NCBI GenBank assembly: GCA_021323535.1
Contig: JAJONO010000002.1
Location: forward strand, 62,001-126,000
Direction: 5' to 3'
Length of the DNA: 64,000 bases
From: Bacteroidota bacterium
GTDB taxonomy: Bacteria > Bacteroidota > Bacteroidia > B-17B0 > Aurantibacillaceae
Position numbers and translations under genes: made by a program. This document shows positions 53,482 to 62,654 of the stretch, one piece after another (positions within the stretch are counted from its first letter, which is position 1; every line of letters begins with the position of its first letter). The notes under the pieces were generated by a model, which saw nothing but the letters and a program-made list of their open reading frames with translations, was not told where the DNA came from and made no database searches.

Positions 53482-53516
53482 TTTATTAAGTACGGGAAAA
53501 ACAAAATTCCCCGGCA

Positions 53517-53569
53517 CAAAGGTAGGTTATAATTAAATAAGCCTAAACATTTTTTTAGGCATACCTAAA
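53517..53569 (-). promoter_or_regulatory. mntH promoter with MntR/DtxR-type operator
   Basis: On the minus strand a perfect -7 box TACCTTTG (53524-53517) is preceded after 20 bp by GTTT at the -33 position. Two overlapping inverted repeats cover the -33 region: TTTAGG-CATA-CCTAAA (53554-53569) and GCCTAAA / TTTAGGC (53541-53547 and 53554-53560). TTTAGG..CCTAAA resembles DtxR/MntR-family sites, so metal-dependent repression of mntH is likely. The regulator gene is not in the window. Confidence 0.72.
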
Positions 53570-53672
53570 TATTGAAAATATTGCTTTCTCCCCCTTTCAG
53601 AGTGAATTTGCGTGTTTATTTTGGCTGTAGCTTCTAAAATATTAGCTTTGTTTAACACAAAAATCACACTTA

Positions 53673-56600
53673 ATGAAAAGAACTTTAATAACCACGCTGG
53701 CTGTTTTATCGGTTACACTGATAACTGCTCAGAAAAAAGATGCTGACAAAAAAGAAGATAAAAAACCAGCAACGTCAACGAATCCGGTATTAAAACCCGA
53801 AACTTATTCCTCACTTTCCTTCAGGAATATTGGTCCGGCTGTTACATCCGGCCGTGTAATTGATATTGCTGTTAACCCAAAAAATAAAAATGAATGGTAT
53901 ATCGCAGCTGCTGCTGGTGGCGTATTTAAAACCAAAAATGCCGGTGTTACTTTCTCTCCCATCTTCGATGGACATGGCGCCTACTCTATTGGCTGTTTAG
54001 CTATTGACAGAAACAATACCAACATTGTGTGGATTGGAACCGGGGAGAACAACAACCAGCGTGCTGTTGGTTATGGCGATGGCATTTATAAAAGTGAAGA
54101 CGGTGGAAAATCCTTCAAAAATATGGGACTCACAAAGTCTGAACACATTGGCAACATTGCCATTGACCCCGAAAATTCAGATGTGGTGTACGTGGCTGCT
54201 TACGGCCCGGTTTGGAGTGCAGGCGGCGACCGTGGTATTTATAAAACAACCGATGGTGGAAAAACCTGGAAACAAGTGCTGACCGTTAGTGAAAATACAG
54301 GGTTCAACGAAGTTCATATTGACAAGCATCATCCCAATATTGTTTATGCCTGCGCGCACCAGAGAAGAAGACATGAGTGGACCTACATAAGTGGAGGCCC
54401 TGAGAGCGCCATTTATAAAAGTAAGGATGGTGGCGCTACCTGGGATAAAATTACCAATGGTGTTCCTTCGGGAGATGTAGGACGCATTACCCTGGCTATT
54501 TCTCCTGTAAATACCGATGTGCTTTATGCCATGTTTGAAGGAAGAGACAATAAAGGATTTTACAAAAGTACCGATCGTGGTGCCAGCTGGGAAAAACAAA
54601 GCGGAAAAGCCACCGACGGAAATTATTACCAGGAAATTATTGCCGATCCAAAAAACATAGATAAGGTTTATGTAATGGATACCTGGGCCAATGTGACCAC
54701 TGATGGGGGAAAAACTTTTAAAGGCATGGGAGAAATTCACAAGCATGTAGACAATCACGCGCTTTGGATCGATCCAATGAACACCCAACATTATCTTATG
54801 GGCTGCGATGGCGGTTTGTATGAAAGTTTTGACGGAGCCGCTACCTGGGATTACAAATCCAATTTACCTATCACACAATTTTACAGAGTATGCGTAGATA
54901 ACAGCAAACCTTTTTATTATATCTATGGAGGAACCCAGGATAATAACACCCTTGGCGGACCAGGCAGAACGATCAGTGGAAGCGGAATTACCAATGCCGA
55001 CTGGTTCGTGACCGTTGGAGGAGATGGTTTTCAGAGCCGTGTTGACCCCAAAGAACCAAACATCATTTACAGTGAATGGCAATATGGAGGCTTAGTTCGT
55101 TTCGATAGAAAGACAGGAGAAAAAGTTGATATTAAACCTATGGAAAAAGACGGAGAAGCCGCTTACCGCTGGAACTGGGACGCTCCGATCATCATCAGCA
55201 ACTCCGATAACAAAAGAATTTATTTCGCGGCGAACAAAGTTTTTAAAAGTAACGACAGAGGTGATTCATGGACCGTGATAAGTCCGGACCTTACCCGCCA
55301 GATCGACCGCAACAAATTACCTATCATGGGTAAAGTATGGAGCATGGATGCAGTTGCCAAAAATGCTTCAACATCTATTTTCGGAAACATTACTGCATTA
55401 AGTGAATCTCCAAAAAATGAAAATGTGATCTATGCCGGAACAGATGATGGATTAATTCAGGTGACAGATAACGGAGGAACAAGCTGGACAAAGATTGACA
55501 ACATAGGAGGTATTCCTCAAATTGCTGTTGGAAATGTAAAGATGCAGCCACTCGTAAATTACATTCTCGCATCGCAACACAATGAAAACGTAGCCTACGC
55601 CGTATTCAATAATCACAGGCAGGGAGACTTTAAACCGTATCTCGTTAAAACAAGTGATAAAGGAAAAACCTGGACATCCATCAGTTCTACTTTACCTGAA
55701 AAAGGTTCTGTGTATTCCGTTGCAGAAGATCATAAAAACCCGGATCTTCTTTTCTGCGGAACCGAATTCGGATTTTACTTTAGTAACGACGGCGGAAAAA
55801 ACTGGACAGAATTAACCGGTGGGCTCCCAACGTCTATTTGTATTAAAGATATCGCCATTCAGAAAGAAGAGAATGACATTGTACTCGCCACATTTGGCCG
55901 TGGATTTTTTGTTCTGGATGATTACAGTCCACTACAAAACATGAAAGCGGATGACCTCAATAAGAAGGCTCATATTTTTCCAATTAAAGACGGACTTGTT
56001 TTCAATCCTTCTTCGCCTTACGGGCACAAGGGAAAATCGTTTCAGGGCGAATCGTTTTACATTGCTCAGAATCCGCCTATCGGAGCAACCATTACTTATT
56101 TTATAAAAGATGATTTTAAAACCATCAAAGAAAAACGTCAGGAAGCTGAAAAAGAAAAAATAAAGAACAATCAGCCGGTGTATTACCCAAGTGCCGACAG
56201 TATGCGTTTAGAAGACACTGAAATTGCCGCTTACGTTTTAGCCATCATTACCGATGAACAGGGAAATGAGATCCGTAAAATAAAACTGGATGCGAAAAAA
56301 GGAATGAAGCGTTTTACATGGGACGGAAGATATGAAGTAACGTCTCCAATTAATTTTCACGAACCCGATGTAAATAATCCGTATTACGACGCAGATCAGG
56401 GCCCGCCTGCAGTTCCGGGCAAATACAATGTTCAGCTGGTGAAAGTGTATAACGGGCAAACAGAAAATCTAACCGATAAGGTAGCTTTTAATATTACCAT
56501 TCTTAACCAGTCTACATTACCGTTACCTGATCAGCAAAAAATGTTAGCCCTCAATAAGGACATGTCTGAATTCAGAAGGATTTCTAACGGTACACAACAG

Positions 56601-56993
56601 TATTATGAAACTCTGAAGGAAAGAATAAAATATCTGAAAAAAGGAATCACGAATGGAAGCGCCAATGCTTTAAGTCTGCTTGGCGATCTGAATACTTTTG
56701 ACACAAAAGCAAAAGCGATGGACATGAAATTATACGGCGATGGAAGTCTCGCTAAACGTGAATTTGAAACATTGCCGGGATACATTGGTATGCTAGAGCA
56801 AATCATTTATTACAGTTGGAGCGCTTCGATGGGCGCCACAAAAACGCATGAAGAAAAATATAACAAACTGAAAGTGGAGTTTAAGGGAATTTATAATTCT
56901 GTTGTTGAATTAAAAACTCTTGTAGAAAGTATAGAACAAAAAGCCGATGAATTAAAAATGCCGGCAACACATGGAAGACTGCCAAAATATTAA
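53673..56993 (+). CDS. Exported Asp-box (BNR/VPS10-like) beta-propeller protein
   Basis: 1106 residues. Signal peptide (MKRTLITTLAVLSVTLITAQ), a charged linker (KKDADKKEDKKP), then two large propellers with eight Asp-box repeats (SEDGGKSF, TTDGGKTW, SKDGGATW, STDRGASW, SNDRGDSW, TDNGGTSW, TSDKGKTW, SNDGGKNW; about 60-750). These are followed by a beta-sandwich (about 860-960) and a helical C-terminus (about 970-1100). Sortilin/VPS10 and sialidase-like propellers share this repeat, but no catalytic set was identified. No type IX sorting domain, so probably periplasmic. ATG start; single gene with a strong terminator. Confidence 0.88.
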   Translation: MKRTLITTLAVLSVTLITAQKKDADKKEDKKPATSTNPVLKPETYSSLSFRNIGPAVTSGRVIDIAVNPKNKNEWYIAAAAGGVFKTKNAGVTFSPIFDGHGAYSIGCLAIDRNNTNIVWIGTGENNNQRAVGYGDGIYKSEDGGKSFKNMGLTKSEHIGNIAIDPENSDVVYVAAYGPVWSAGGDRGIYKTTDGGKTWKQVLTVSENTGFNEVHIDKHHPNIVYACAHQRRRHEWTYISGGPESAIYKSKDGGATWDKITNGVPSGDVGRITLAISPVNTDVLYAMFEGRDNKGFYKSTDRGASWEKQSGKATDGNYYQEIIADPKNIDKVYVMDTWANVTTDGGKTFKGMGEIHKHVDNHALWIDPMNTQHYLMGCDGGLYESFDGAATWDYKSNLPITQFYRVCVDNSKPFYYIYGGTQDNNTLGGPGRTISGSGITNADWFVTVGGDGFQSRVDPKEPNIIYSEWQYGGLVRFDRKTGEKVDIKPMEKDGEAAYRWNWDAPIIISNSDNKRIYFAANKVFKSNDRGDSWTVISPDLTRQIDRNKLPIMGKVWSMDAVAKNASTSIFGNITALSESPKNENVIYAGTDDGLIQVTDNGGTSWTKIDNIGGIPQIAVGNVKMQPLVNYILASQHNENVAYAVFNNHRQGDFKPYLVKTSDKGKTWTSISSTLPEKGSVYSVAEDHKNPDLLFCGTEFGFYFSNDGGKNWTELTGGLPTSICIKDIAIQKEENDIVLATFGRGFFVLDDYSPLQNMKADDLNKKAHIFPIKDGLVFNPSSPYGHKGKSFQGESFYIAQNPPIGATITYFIKDDFKTIKEKRQEAEKEKIKNNQPVYYPSADSMRLEDTEIAAYVLAIITDEQGNEIRKIKLDAKKGMKRFTWDGRYEVTSPINFHEPDVNNPYYDADQGPPAVPGKYNVQLVKVYNGQTENLTDKVAFNITILNQSTLPLPDQQKMLALNKDMSEFRRISNGTQQYYETLKERIKYLKKGITNGSANALSLLGDLNTFDTKAKAMDMKLYGDGSLAKREFETLPGYIGMLEQIIYYSWSASMGATKTHEEKYNKLKVEFKGIYNSVVELKTLVESIEQKADELKMPATHGRLPKY

Positions 56994-57041
56994 AAAAGTC
57001 AATAGACAATAGTTGTTAGCTTATAGTCTGATCATTAAAAT

Positions 57042-57073
57042 AAAGAAGGCGGAGAGAAATCTCCGCCTTCTTT
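57042..57073. terminator. Bidirectional terminator
   Basis: Perfect 14-pair stem AAAGAAGGCGGAGA / TCTCCGCCTTCTTT with loop GAAA and T-tract on the plus side; the A-run on the other side lets it work for the convergent release-factor-like gene too. Confidence 0.92.
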
Positions 57074-57083
57074 TTGTACCAGA

Positions 57084-57767
57084 TTATTTCATGAGTTCTA
57101 ATCTGCCTTTCATGAATTGTTTCAGGCTTGCTGTTTTTCCGGTTTCGTGATCAATCACTTTATCATCTTTCTCGCGATAAGTTCTTTTTTTATCTGACCT
57201 TTCGCCGTTACCAATCTGGTTATTTCGTTCTTCAACAATTTCTTCCAGATGTCCCGTCCGGTAAAAATAATTTACTCTCTTTTTTATTTCCGCGAGAGCA
57301 TCCTCCTTGTTTTTGTGTTGGTTCCTTCCATCACGAACCACTTTTATTCCTGTTGGTAAATGCACAATAATAACGCAGGAGTCGGTTACGTTACGGTGTT
57401 GCCCGCCATTACCGGTACCGCGCGTAAAAACAATCTGAAGTTCGTTTATGTTGATTTCAACATCGTGATAAATTTTAGAATCGAGAACCGCAACCGTTAT
57501 TGTAGACGTGTGAATCCTTCCTCTTCGTTCTGTTGGAGGTACCCTTTGCCAGCGATGGCCGCCGGCTTCGTTCTTAAAGTAATGTTTTACTCCTGAACCG
57601 GTAAGTCAGATGGAAACAAAACCCGGACTTCAGCGTTCGTTAGACACTGTAAAATTATTATTCCTGGCTGCTTTGATGTACATCGCAGCCATGTCTCTCA
57701 CAAGGAGTTTAGAGTCTTCTCCGCCTTCGGCAGCACGAAGCTCTATAACGATTGTTTCTGTTTTCAT
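57084..57767 (-). pseudogene. RF1-like peptide chain release factor-like gene with two in-frame UGA codons
   Basis: A single frame runs from ATG 57767 to TAA 57084 (227 codons plus stop) and is homologous throughout to release factors lacking domain 1. ETIVIELRAAEGGEDSKLLV is the start of domain 2; NEAGGHRWQRVPPTERRGRIHTS carries a PxT-type codon-recognition motif, here PPT; RGTGNGGQHRNVTDS has the catalytic GGQ; LPTGIKVVRDGRNQHKNKEDAL and a basic RF-like tail follow. Codons 46 (57632-57630) and 54 (57608-57606) are TGA, with no frame change: ..SNER-x-SPGFVSI-x-LTGSG... UGA is a normal stop elsewhere here. Either two nonsense mutations or regulated read-through. No usual start follows the second UGA before 57365, so the GGQ part is not made without read-through. 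Confidence 0.85.
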
Positions 57768-57830
57768 GACTGTTTATTTTTTGTAAAGATATAAATTTAA
57801 GATGCAGGTTTTACGAAAATCCATAAACAT

Positions 57831-57860
57831 AAAAAAGGCGAAGATCTCTCTCCGCCTTTT
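57831..57860 (-). terminator. Terminator of the lipoprotein gene at 57884
   Basis: Arms AAAAGGCG / CGCCTTTT extended inward by AGA/TCT, followed on the minus strand by a T-run, 24 bp after the stop. Confidence 0.85.
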
Positions 57861-57883
57861 CACAAAACAAAACTAGAACTATC

Positions 57884-58876
57884 TTATAGGTAACCAAACA
57901 CTTTTTTATTAGTTTTCTTTTTATGGCTCCATTCTACTTTCCAACCGTAAGGACAAGAGTTAGAACCAGCTGTTTCAGGATCACCATCTTTATTAACGCT
58001 AAACAGAACTTTAAGTGCAAATTCTTTATCTTCTACTTTAATATTTACTTCTCCGGCAACAGGCGCCCACCATCCGCAGGTCCAGTTCCAAACTATAGGA
58101 GTTGTTACCTGGCTCGTGAAAGCATCACCATCACGGGTAACACCGTAGTTTTCTAGCTGACCCAGACCATCGCTTGAACCTATTCCTTCACCTGTACAGG
58201 TAAGAATTCCACCAGGAACAGTGTAAGTGAATTTACGGTTAATGTTATACGTTGCTGTTTTATCACCATCAAATGTTACCTGTAAATCGTTACCTGTAAC
58301 CGAAGTAGCAAGGCTCGCTTGTGTCTTCAACCATAATAATTCTAACCAGCTTCCACCGGTTTCATTAGTAATATTCTGCGAACCATTCAGTTCAATACTC
58401 TTACCATCTGAAGCTCGTGTTACTTTATAATTAAGATAATCTACTTTTAATACACAACCTTGTTGTTTCCAGCGTTTACCCTGAGCATAATTAACAATGG
58501 TTAAACGAATAGAACCCGTACGTGTACGGTTAGATTCAGTGACACCAGTATAATTTAACTTAATAGTTCCCTGATAAGCTCCTGTAGTATCAATAACATA
58601 AGGAACGCTTGTAATTCCAAGAATACTGTACAATACATTTGTACCCTGTGTTCCAGAGGCACCTGTGGTACGTCCGTAAAGCGGGCATGATGTTTTTCCT
58701 AATTCGGTATTAACATCGTTTACAGCAGCGTCATTTTCTGTCTGAACTGATCTGTTATCGGCAGAAGACTGACCATCTTCATTCTTGAAAGCCTTCTTCT
58801 TTTTACAACCTGTTACACCTAATGTTAAAGCCAGAGCGGCAATCATTACGGTACTAAGTATTGTTTTTGTTTTCAT
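57884..58876 (-). CDS. Lipoprotein, unknown function
   Basis: 330 residues. Lipoprotein signal MKTKTILSTVMIAALALTLG with lipobox LGVTGC (Cys24), then a Lys- and acid-rich linker and a beta-rich domain with several cysteines (TSCPLYG, QGCVLKV, LTCTGEG, WTCGWWAPV, SCPYGWKVEW). Not a recognised family. The leader before the ATG (TAAACTAAACA) resembles that of the 1043-residue T9SS gene at 20095. Monocistronic, with its own terminator. Confidence 0.8.
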   Translation of the reverse strand: MKTKTILSTVMIAALALTLGVTGCKKKKAFKNEDGQSSADNRSVQTENDAAVNDVNTELGKTSCPLYGRTTGASGTQGTNVLYSILGITSVPYVIDTTGAYQGTIKLNYTGVTESNRTRTGSIRLTIVNYAQGKRWKQQGCVLKVDYLNYKVTRASDGKSIELNGSQNITNETGGSWLELLWLKTQASLATSVTGNDLQVTFDGDKTATYNINRKFTYTVPGGILTCTGEGIGSSDGLGQLENYGVTRDGDAFTSQVTTPIVWNWTCGWWAPVAGEVNIKVEDKEFALKVLFSVNKDGDPETAGSNSCPYGWKVEWSHKKKTNKKVFGYL

Positions 58877-58959
58877 GGTTTGTTTAGTTTAAGTAAATAT
58901 ACAAATTCAGACGACTTTTGCCGGGTAAGGTTTAAAATGCTACTGAAAAATTTGAAAAT

Positions 58960-60327
58960 TTATTTAAAAAGCTCCACAACTGATTGATTATCAGATGTTA
59001 TTATCACTTTCTTTTCGATGGAGTAGATACTTCCTTTAAGTGATTTAGCTCTCCAGGCCACAACATAATTACCAGGCTGAAGATAAAACGTTTGAATAGT
59101 TTGCGTGGTAAGATTGGTGACCCATTCCAGTTTATCGGCCCGTTTAATAAGTATACAGCCATCTCCGGCTTCGAGGCATTTTACCTGCAGCATTCCTGCA
59201 TTGGGAATTTCTAAACTTTTTGTCTGACTCTGTTGAATTTCGCTATCGTTAATATGAATACGTGGCAAAGTAAGAATTTCTATATCGTATTTACCGGTAA
59301 TATATTTATCGGTGTAATTCAACATCTGCACATTGAGCGTTTGCATGGTGCCGCTTTTACGGATAATGCATTTCACTCTTTCGTTATAATTATAGGCTCC
59401 TTCAGGTCTTTTTACAGTAAGATATCCTTGTGGCGCGTCTATCGGAATGATCGTGTGTTTACCCGCGCTTAATTTTACTTCCTTGCTTTCGGTTGGCGGA
59501 ATGGTATGCGCTACTACTTTATAAGTTGGAAAATCGTCGAGGTAAAGCGTATCGGGATTGTTCTTATAGTTTAAAGTGTGAATGTAATTGTATTTATAGG
59601 ACTTTGCTTTTACGTCGTAAAAAGTAATGTTCACATCGGTTTCGGCAGGAAGCGATTTTGAATCGAGCAGGTTTACCTGAGCCGTTGTTTTATTGAGTTT
59701 CTGTTGCTGAATGATCTTTGTGATCTCCGGAAATGAATTCTGATCGTCGATGTCGTAATACGTTCCAACACACTCAAATGTTTTTATCTGTTCAGGCGTT
59801 AATCCAATTCCTATTATAAAAGGTTTAAAGATGATCCCTTTCTCCATGAGCTTCTGACGCGCCTTACACGGATCACCTCCACACTCTTCAATTCCATCGG
59901 TTATAATAATAACAATGTTATTGGATTTGTTATCCTTAAAATCATTCGCCGATTCGGTTAACGAATGTTCAATTGGCGTAATACCGGTTGGTTTTGCTTC
60001 TTTTACTTTTTGTTTGATCTGGGTAATATTATTAGGACCAAAAGGAACAACAAGCTTGCTATCCTTACAATCGCCCGGAGGATATTTCACAGTATGTCCA
60101 TACATTCTCAAGGCGAACTGCATGGTTTTATCCTTGCTTAAACTATCAATAAAACGAAAGAATAATGTTTTGGCTCCATCCATGCGCGTCATACCCTGGT
60201 ACTTTGCGATCATGCTATTACTGGCATCAAACACAAATAAAATATTGGTGGGTTTGGCAACAGGTTTTTTTTGCCCGTAAACAAAGGCAACTGAAAAAAC
60301 AATAATTATAGTGAGAAGCCTGCGCAT
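58960..60327 (-). CDS. Exported vWA domain protein
   Basis: 455 residues. Signal peptide (MRRLLTIIIVFSVAFVYGQ), then a von Willebrand A domain (about 25-205) with the metal-ion motif FVFDASNSM (DxSxS), the Thr in PTGITPIEHSL and the Asp in IIITDGIEECGGDPC. The C-terminal 250 residues are beta-sandwich-like (KVVAHTIPPTESKEVKLSAGKHTIIPIDAPQGYLTVKRPEG) with no recognised name. Periplasmic or surface protein-binding role inferred. A TTTAAAC-rich tract lies upstream. ATG start. Confidence 0.88.
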   Translation of the reverse strand: MRRLLTIIIVFSVAFVYGQKKPVAKPTNILFVFDASNSMIAKYQGMTRMDGAKTLFFRFIDSLSKDKTMQFALRMYGHTVKYPPGDCKDSKLVVPFGPNNITQIKQKVKEAKPTGITPIEHSLTESANDFKDNKSNNIVIIITDGIEECGGDPCKARQKLMEKGIIFKPFIIGIGLTPEQIKTFECVGTYYDIDDQNSFPEITKIIQQQKLNKTTAQVNLLDSKSLPAETDVNITFYDVKAKSYKYNYIHTLNYKNNPDTLYLDDFPTYKVVAHTIPPTESKEVKLSAGKHTIIPIDAPQGYLTVKRPEGAYNYNERVKCIIRKSGTMQTLNVQMLNYTDKYITGKYDIEILTLPRIHINDSEIQQSQTKSLEIPNAGMLQVKCLEAGDGCILIKRADKLEWVTNLTTQTIQTFYLQPGNYVVAWRAKSLKGSIYSIEKKVIITSDNQSVVELFK

Positions 60328-60390
60328 TAATTTCCCGAAGTTAGTTTAAAGGTGCTTCTTCTTACTTGTATAATGAGGAAAGTTTTAAAC

Positions 60391-60475
60391 GTTACACACA
60401 TAAATAGTTTAAAATTGTTGAAGGTTTAAAATAGTTTAAAGAAGGTTGATTTGAACCATTTTAAACAATTATTGT
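60391..60475. repeat. TTTAAAC-rich intergenic tract, second copy
   Basis: Several AGTTTAAA, GTTTAAA and TTTTAAAC units between the vWA gene and the T9SS cargo gene, resembling 28865-28932. Low-complexity; may contain the promoter of the vWA gene. Confidence 0.4.
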
Positions 60476-62478
60476 AAGAGTGTAACCGACCCTTTAACCT
60501 CTTTATATTCGCCTCTTGAGTTTTTGAAGCGGATGAGATAAATGTAAACATCAGGTGTCATACCCGCACCGTCCCATGATTTAGTGTCGTCGTTGGTTTC
60601 AAACACTTTATTTCCCCAACGGTTATAAACAGTTACAGAGTATTCGCTTTTATCTACAAAATGGGTAACAGGCAACCATTCTTTATTTCTTCCTCTTGGG
60701 GCAAACGCGTTAGGAACATACACATCGCCTTCGATATAAACCGGAACGAGGTTGGAATTACTTCTTTCCATGAACGAATAAGGATTGCCAATTCCTTCCA
60801 CCGCTTCTACCTTATAATCAATTTTAGACCCATTAGGAGCTTCGTCTTCCAGAACATCGGTATACGTTGTATCGCCTGGTCCTCTTGTTCCTGCGGGTAT
60901 AGAGCTCTGCACATCGTTCACAATTCTGTAAATATTATACCCGCTCACGCCGCCCGCAAAACCTTTGTAGTCTGTCCACGTTAGTTTTTTTGTAAAGAAA
61001 TCGTTTTTATCCTCCTGCACTTTTAATAAGATCGTTTTTGCGATGTTACTGGTGGTTCTTGAATTTCCGCAACTATCGCTTACCACTGCTTTATAGAAAT
61101 AACTTACATTTTTTGTATCAGCATCCTCATCTGAAAAAGAATAAAAAGGAATGGAATTGGCTGTTGCAAAACCAATGTGCGTATAATAAGATCCGTCGGT
61201 GGAGCGGTATAAATGAATGCCCTGGCTGCTTTTGGATGTATCGAGATACACATCAATGCCTACCGAAGTTTTACTGAGAACGGTTACACTTCTGATATAA
61301 ACAAAACCCGCAGCAGATACCTGTGTTGAGAAAAATCCGGAACGGTTAGATGAAGCCGTAATGTTTTTATTGTTATTGATAACTCTCACAAAATAACTGA
61401 TGTTTTGTGCTGGACTAACATTTGTGTGTACAAAAGAGGTTCCTGTTGTTGCTCCCACGTTAACATACGCACTTCCATTTACCGAATAATAGATCCGGTA
61501 TTCCAGCACACCGCTTTTCATACCCTGATAAGTGTTCCATTGCAGACTGGTTTTATACGCGCATTTATCATAGGTTGTTTTCAGATGCATGGTGGTTGGC
61601 AGAATATCAAAAGGGCCAATTTGTTTACAGCTGTCAATGGCAGCTACATAAAGAGGTAAAGGAGCGTTTAATGCAGCGGTAGATGTATAAGTATACAATG
61701 TGGTAGGTCTTCCGTTTATTGTATCTATCCAGGTATTAATTCCTCCAATAGATTCGTATATAGCATAATCTACAATATCCTTATCGCGGGGAATGGTCCA
61801 GGCAATAACCGTTTGCCCGTTTGGTAAAACACTAATGGAGTCTACCTCAGGCATATCGGGCGCTTTTTTGTCGTTGTACACTCCGCCCTGGATATTGGAT
61901 GTAGAAACACAACCGCTACCATCCAGCTGCGTTACCTGGTAATTAAGGCTTGCAGAACATACGCTGATGGTATCGGCATAATTTGTTTTGGTAGTGATCC
62001 CATGAATGTTCCATATTGCAGCAGGATATTCTTTGGCAATAGTAAAGGATGAAACCGTAGTGGGAAGCTTTGGAAGATGTAGTTGATTGTATTGTAATTT
62101 AAGATCGGGAACACTTGGAATAATATTAAGAAAAATTGATCTCAGGGTATCAGAAGGTGAAGAAACACTTGCGCCCCCAACACCTGATTTTGTTTTTATA
62201 AAGTAATAACGGCTCTGAACATTTCCACCTGCGCCTCCATGGATAAAGCTTGTTGTTGCAATTGCAGAGATACTTCCTGAGTTAGTGAATGGTCCGCTTG
62301 ACGAAATAGATGAAAATACTTCATAAGAGAAAAAATTTCCTCCCGGATCCGCAGGTGATATCCAGGTAAGTTTGATATCTCCGTTTGCAAGAACTTCAAT
62401 ACAACGCAAATCGGGAGCAGCTACCTGCGAAACAAATTTAAGAGGTATGAGGAAAAGTATGAAGAGCGCGCGTTTCAA
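60469..62478 (-). CDS. Fn3-rich secreted protein with type B T9SS sorting domain
   Basis: 669 residues from TTG 62478, which gives a clean signal peptide (M-KRALFILFLIPLKFVSQ). The frame is open to a GTG at 62634, but that 52-residue extension would bury the signal and is rejected. Five or six fibronectin type III-like modules follow (VAAPDLRCIEVLANGDIKLTW, MPEVDSISVLPNGQTVIAW, TSLQWNTYQGMKSGVLEYRIY, KKLTWTDYKGFAGGVSGYNIY) and then the type B domain (VYVPNAFAPRGRNKEWLPV, VYNRWGNKVFETNDDTKSWDG, PDVYIYLIRF). Surface or secreted cargo, probably adhesive. Confidence 0.9.
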   Translation of the reverse strand: MKRALFILFLIPLKFVSQVAAPDLRCIEVLANGDIKLTWISPADPGGNFFSYEVFSSISSSGPFTNSGSISAIATTSFIHGGAGGNVQSRYYFIKTKSGVGGASVSSPSDTLRSIFLNIIPSVPDLKLQYNQLHLPKLPTTVSSFTIAKEYPAAIWNIHGITTKTNYADTISVCSASLNYQVTQLDGSGCVSTSNIQGGVYNDKKAPDMPEVDSISVLPNGQTVIAWTIPRDKDIVDYAIYESIGGINTWIDTINGRPTTLYTYTSTAALNAPLPLYVAAIDSCKQIGPFDILPTTMHLKTTYDKCAYKTSLQWNTYQGMKSGVLEYRIYYSVNGSAYVNVGATTGTSFVHTNVSPAQNISYFVRVINNNKNITASSNRSGFFSTQVSAAGFVYIRSVTVLSKTSVGIDVYLDTSKSSQGIHLYRSTDGSYYTHIGFATANSIPFYSFSDEDADTKNVSYFYKAVVSDSCGNSRTTSNIAKTILLKVQEDKNDFFTKKLTWTDYKGFAGGVSGYNIYRIVNDVQSSIPAGTRGPGDTTYTDVLEDEAPNGSKIDYKVEAVEGIGNPYSFMERSNSNLVPVYIEGDVYVPNAFAPRGRNKEWLPVTHFVDKSEYSVTVYNRWGNKVFETNDDTKSWDGAGMTPDVYIYLIRFKNSRGEYKEVKGSVTLLQ

Positions 62479-62654
62479 CTGTGTTCTATAACGTTTAAAG
62501 TTACATTTTATTATACGAAATAAAGCGTTTGTAAGTTGTACCAGTGAGCTTTTACCACAGTTAAATGTTGAAATCTTTGAGTTAATTTGTGCTTTAAATG
62601 AGGCATTTCTTAAAAAAGTATCGCCTTTTTTCACTAATATTGTAATTATAAACT

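Noticed and set aside
53482-53517. GTG 53517 as the mntH start
   Set aside because: It overlaps the predicted -7 box and transcription start; ATG 53481 begins a normal N-terminus.
54177-54791. 204-residue frame on the minus strand within the Asp-box protein gene
   Set aside because: Opposite eight clear Asp-box repeats; composition is that of a complement shadow, with no known motif.
57084-57365. Independent 93-residue gene starting at GTG 57365
   Set aside because: It begins in the middle of the release-factor fold, after GGQ; the homologous frame continues upstream to the ATG at 57767.
57606-57632. Reassignment of UGA to tryptophan in this genome
   Set aside because: TGA ends several other genes here (phosphatases A and C, dinB, lhgO) and TGG is used normally for Trp.
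62479-62634. N-terminal extension of the Fn3 cargo protein to GTG 62634
   Set aside because: It would place 52 polar residues before an intact signal peptide; TTG 62478 fits the signal peptide exactly.
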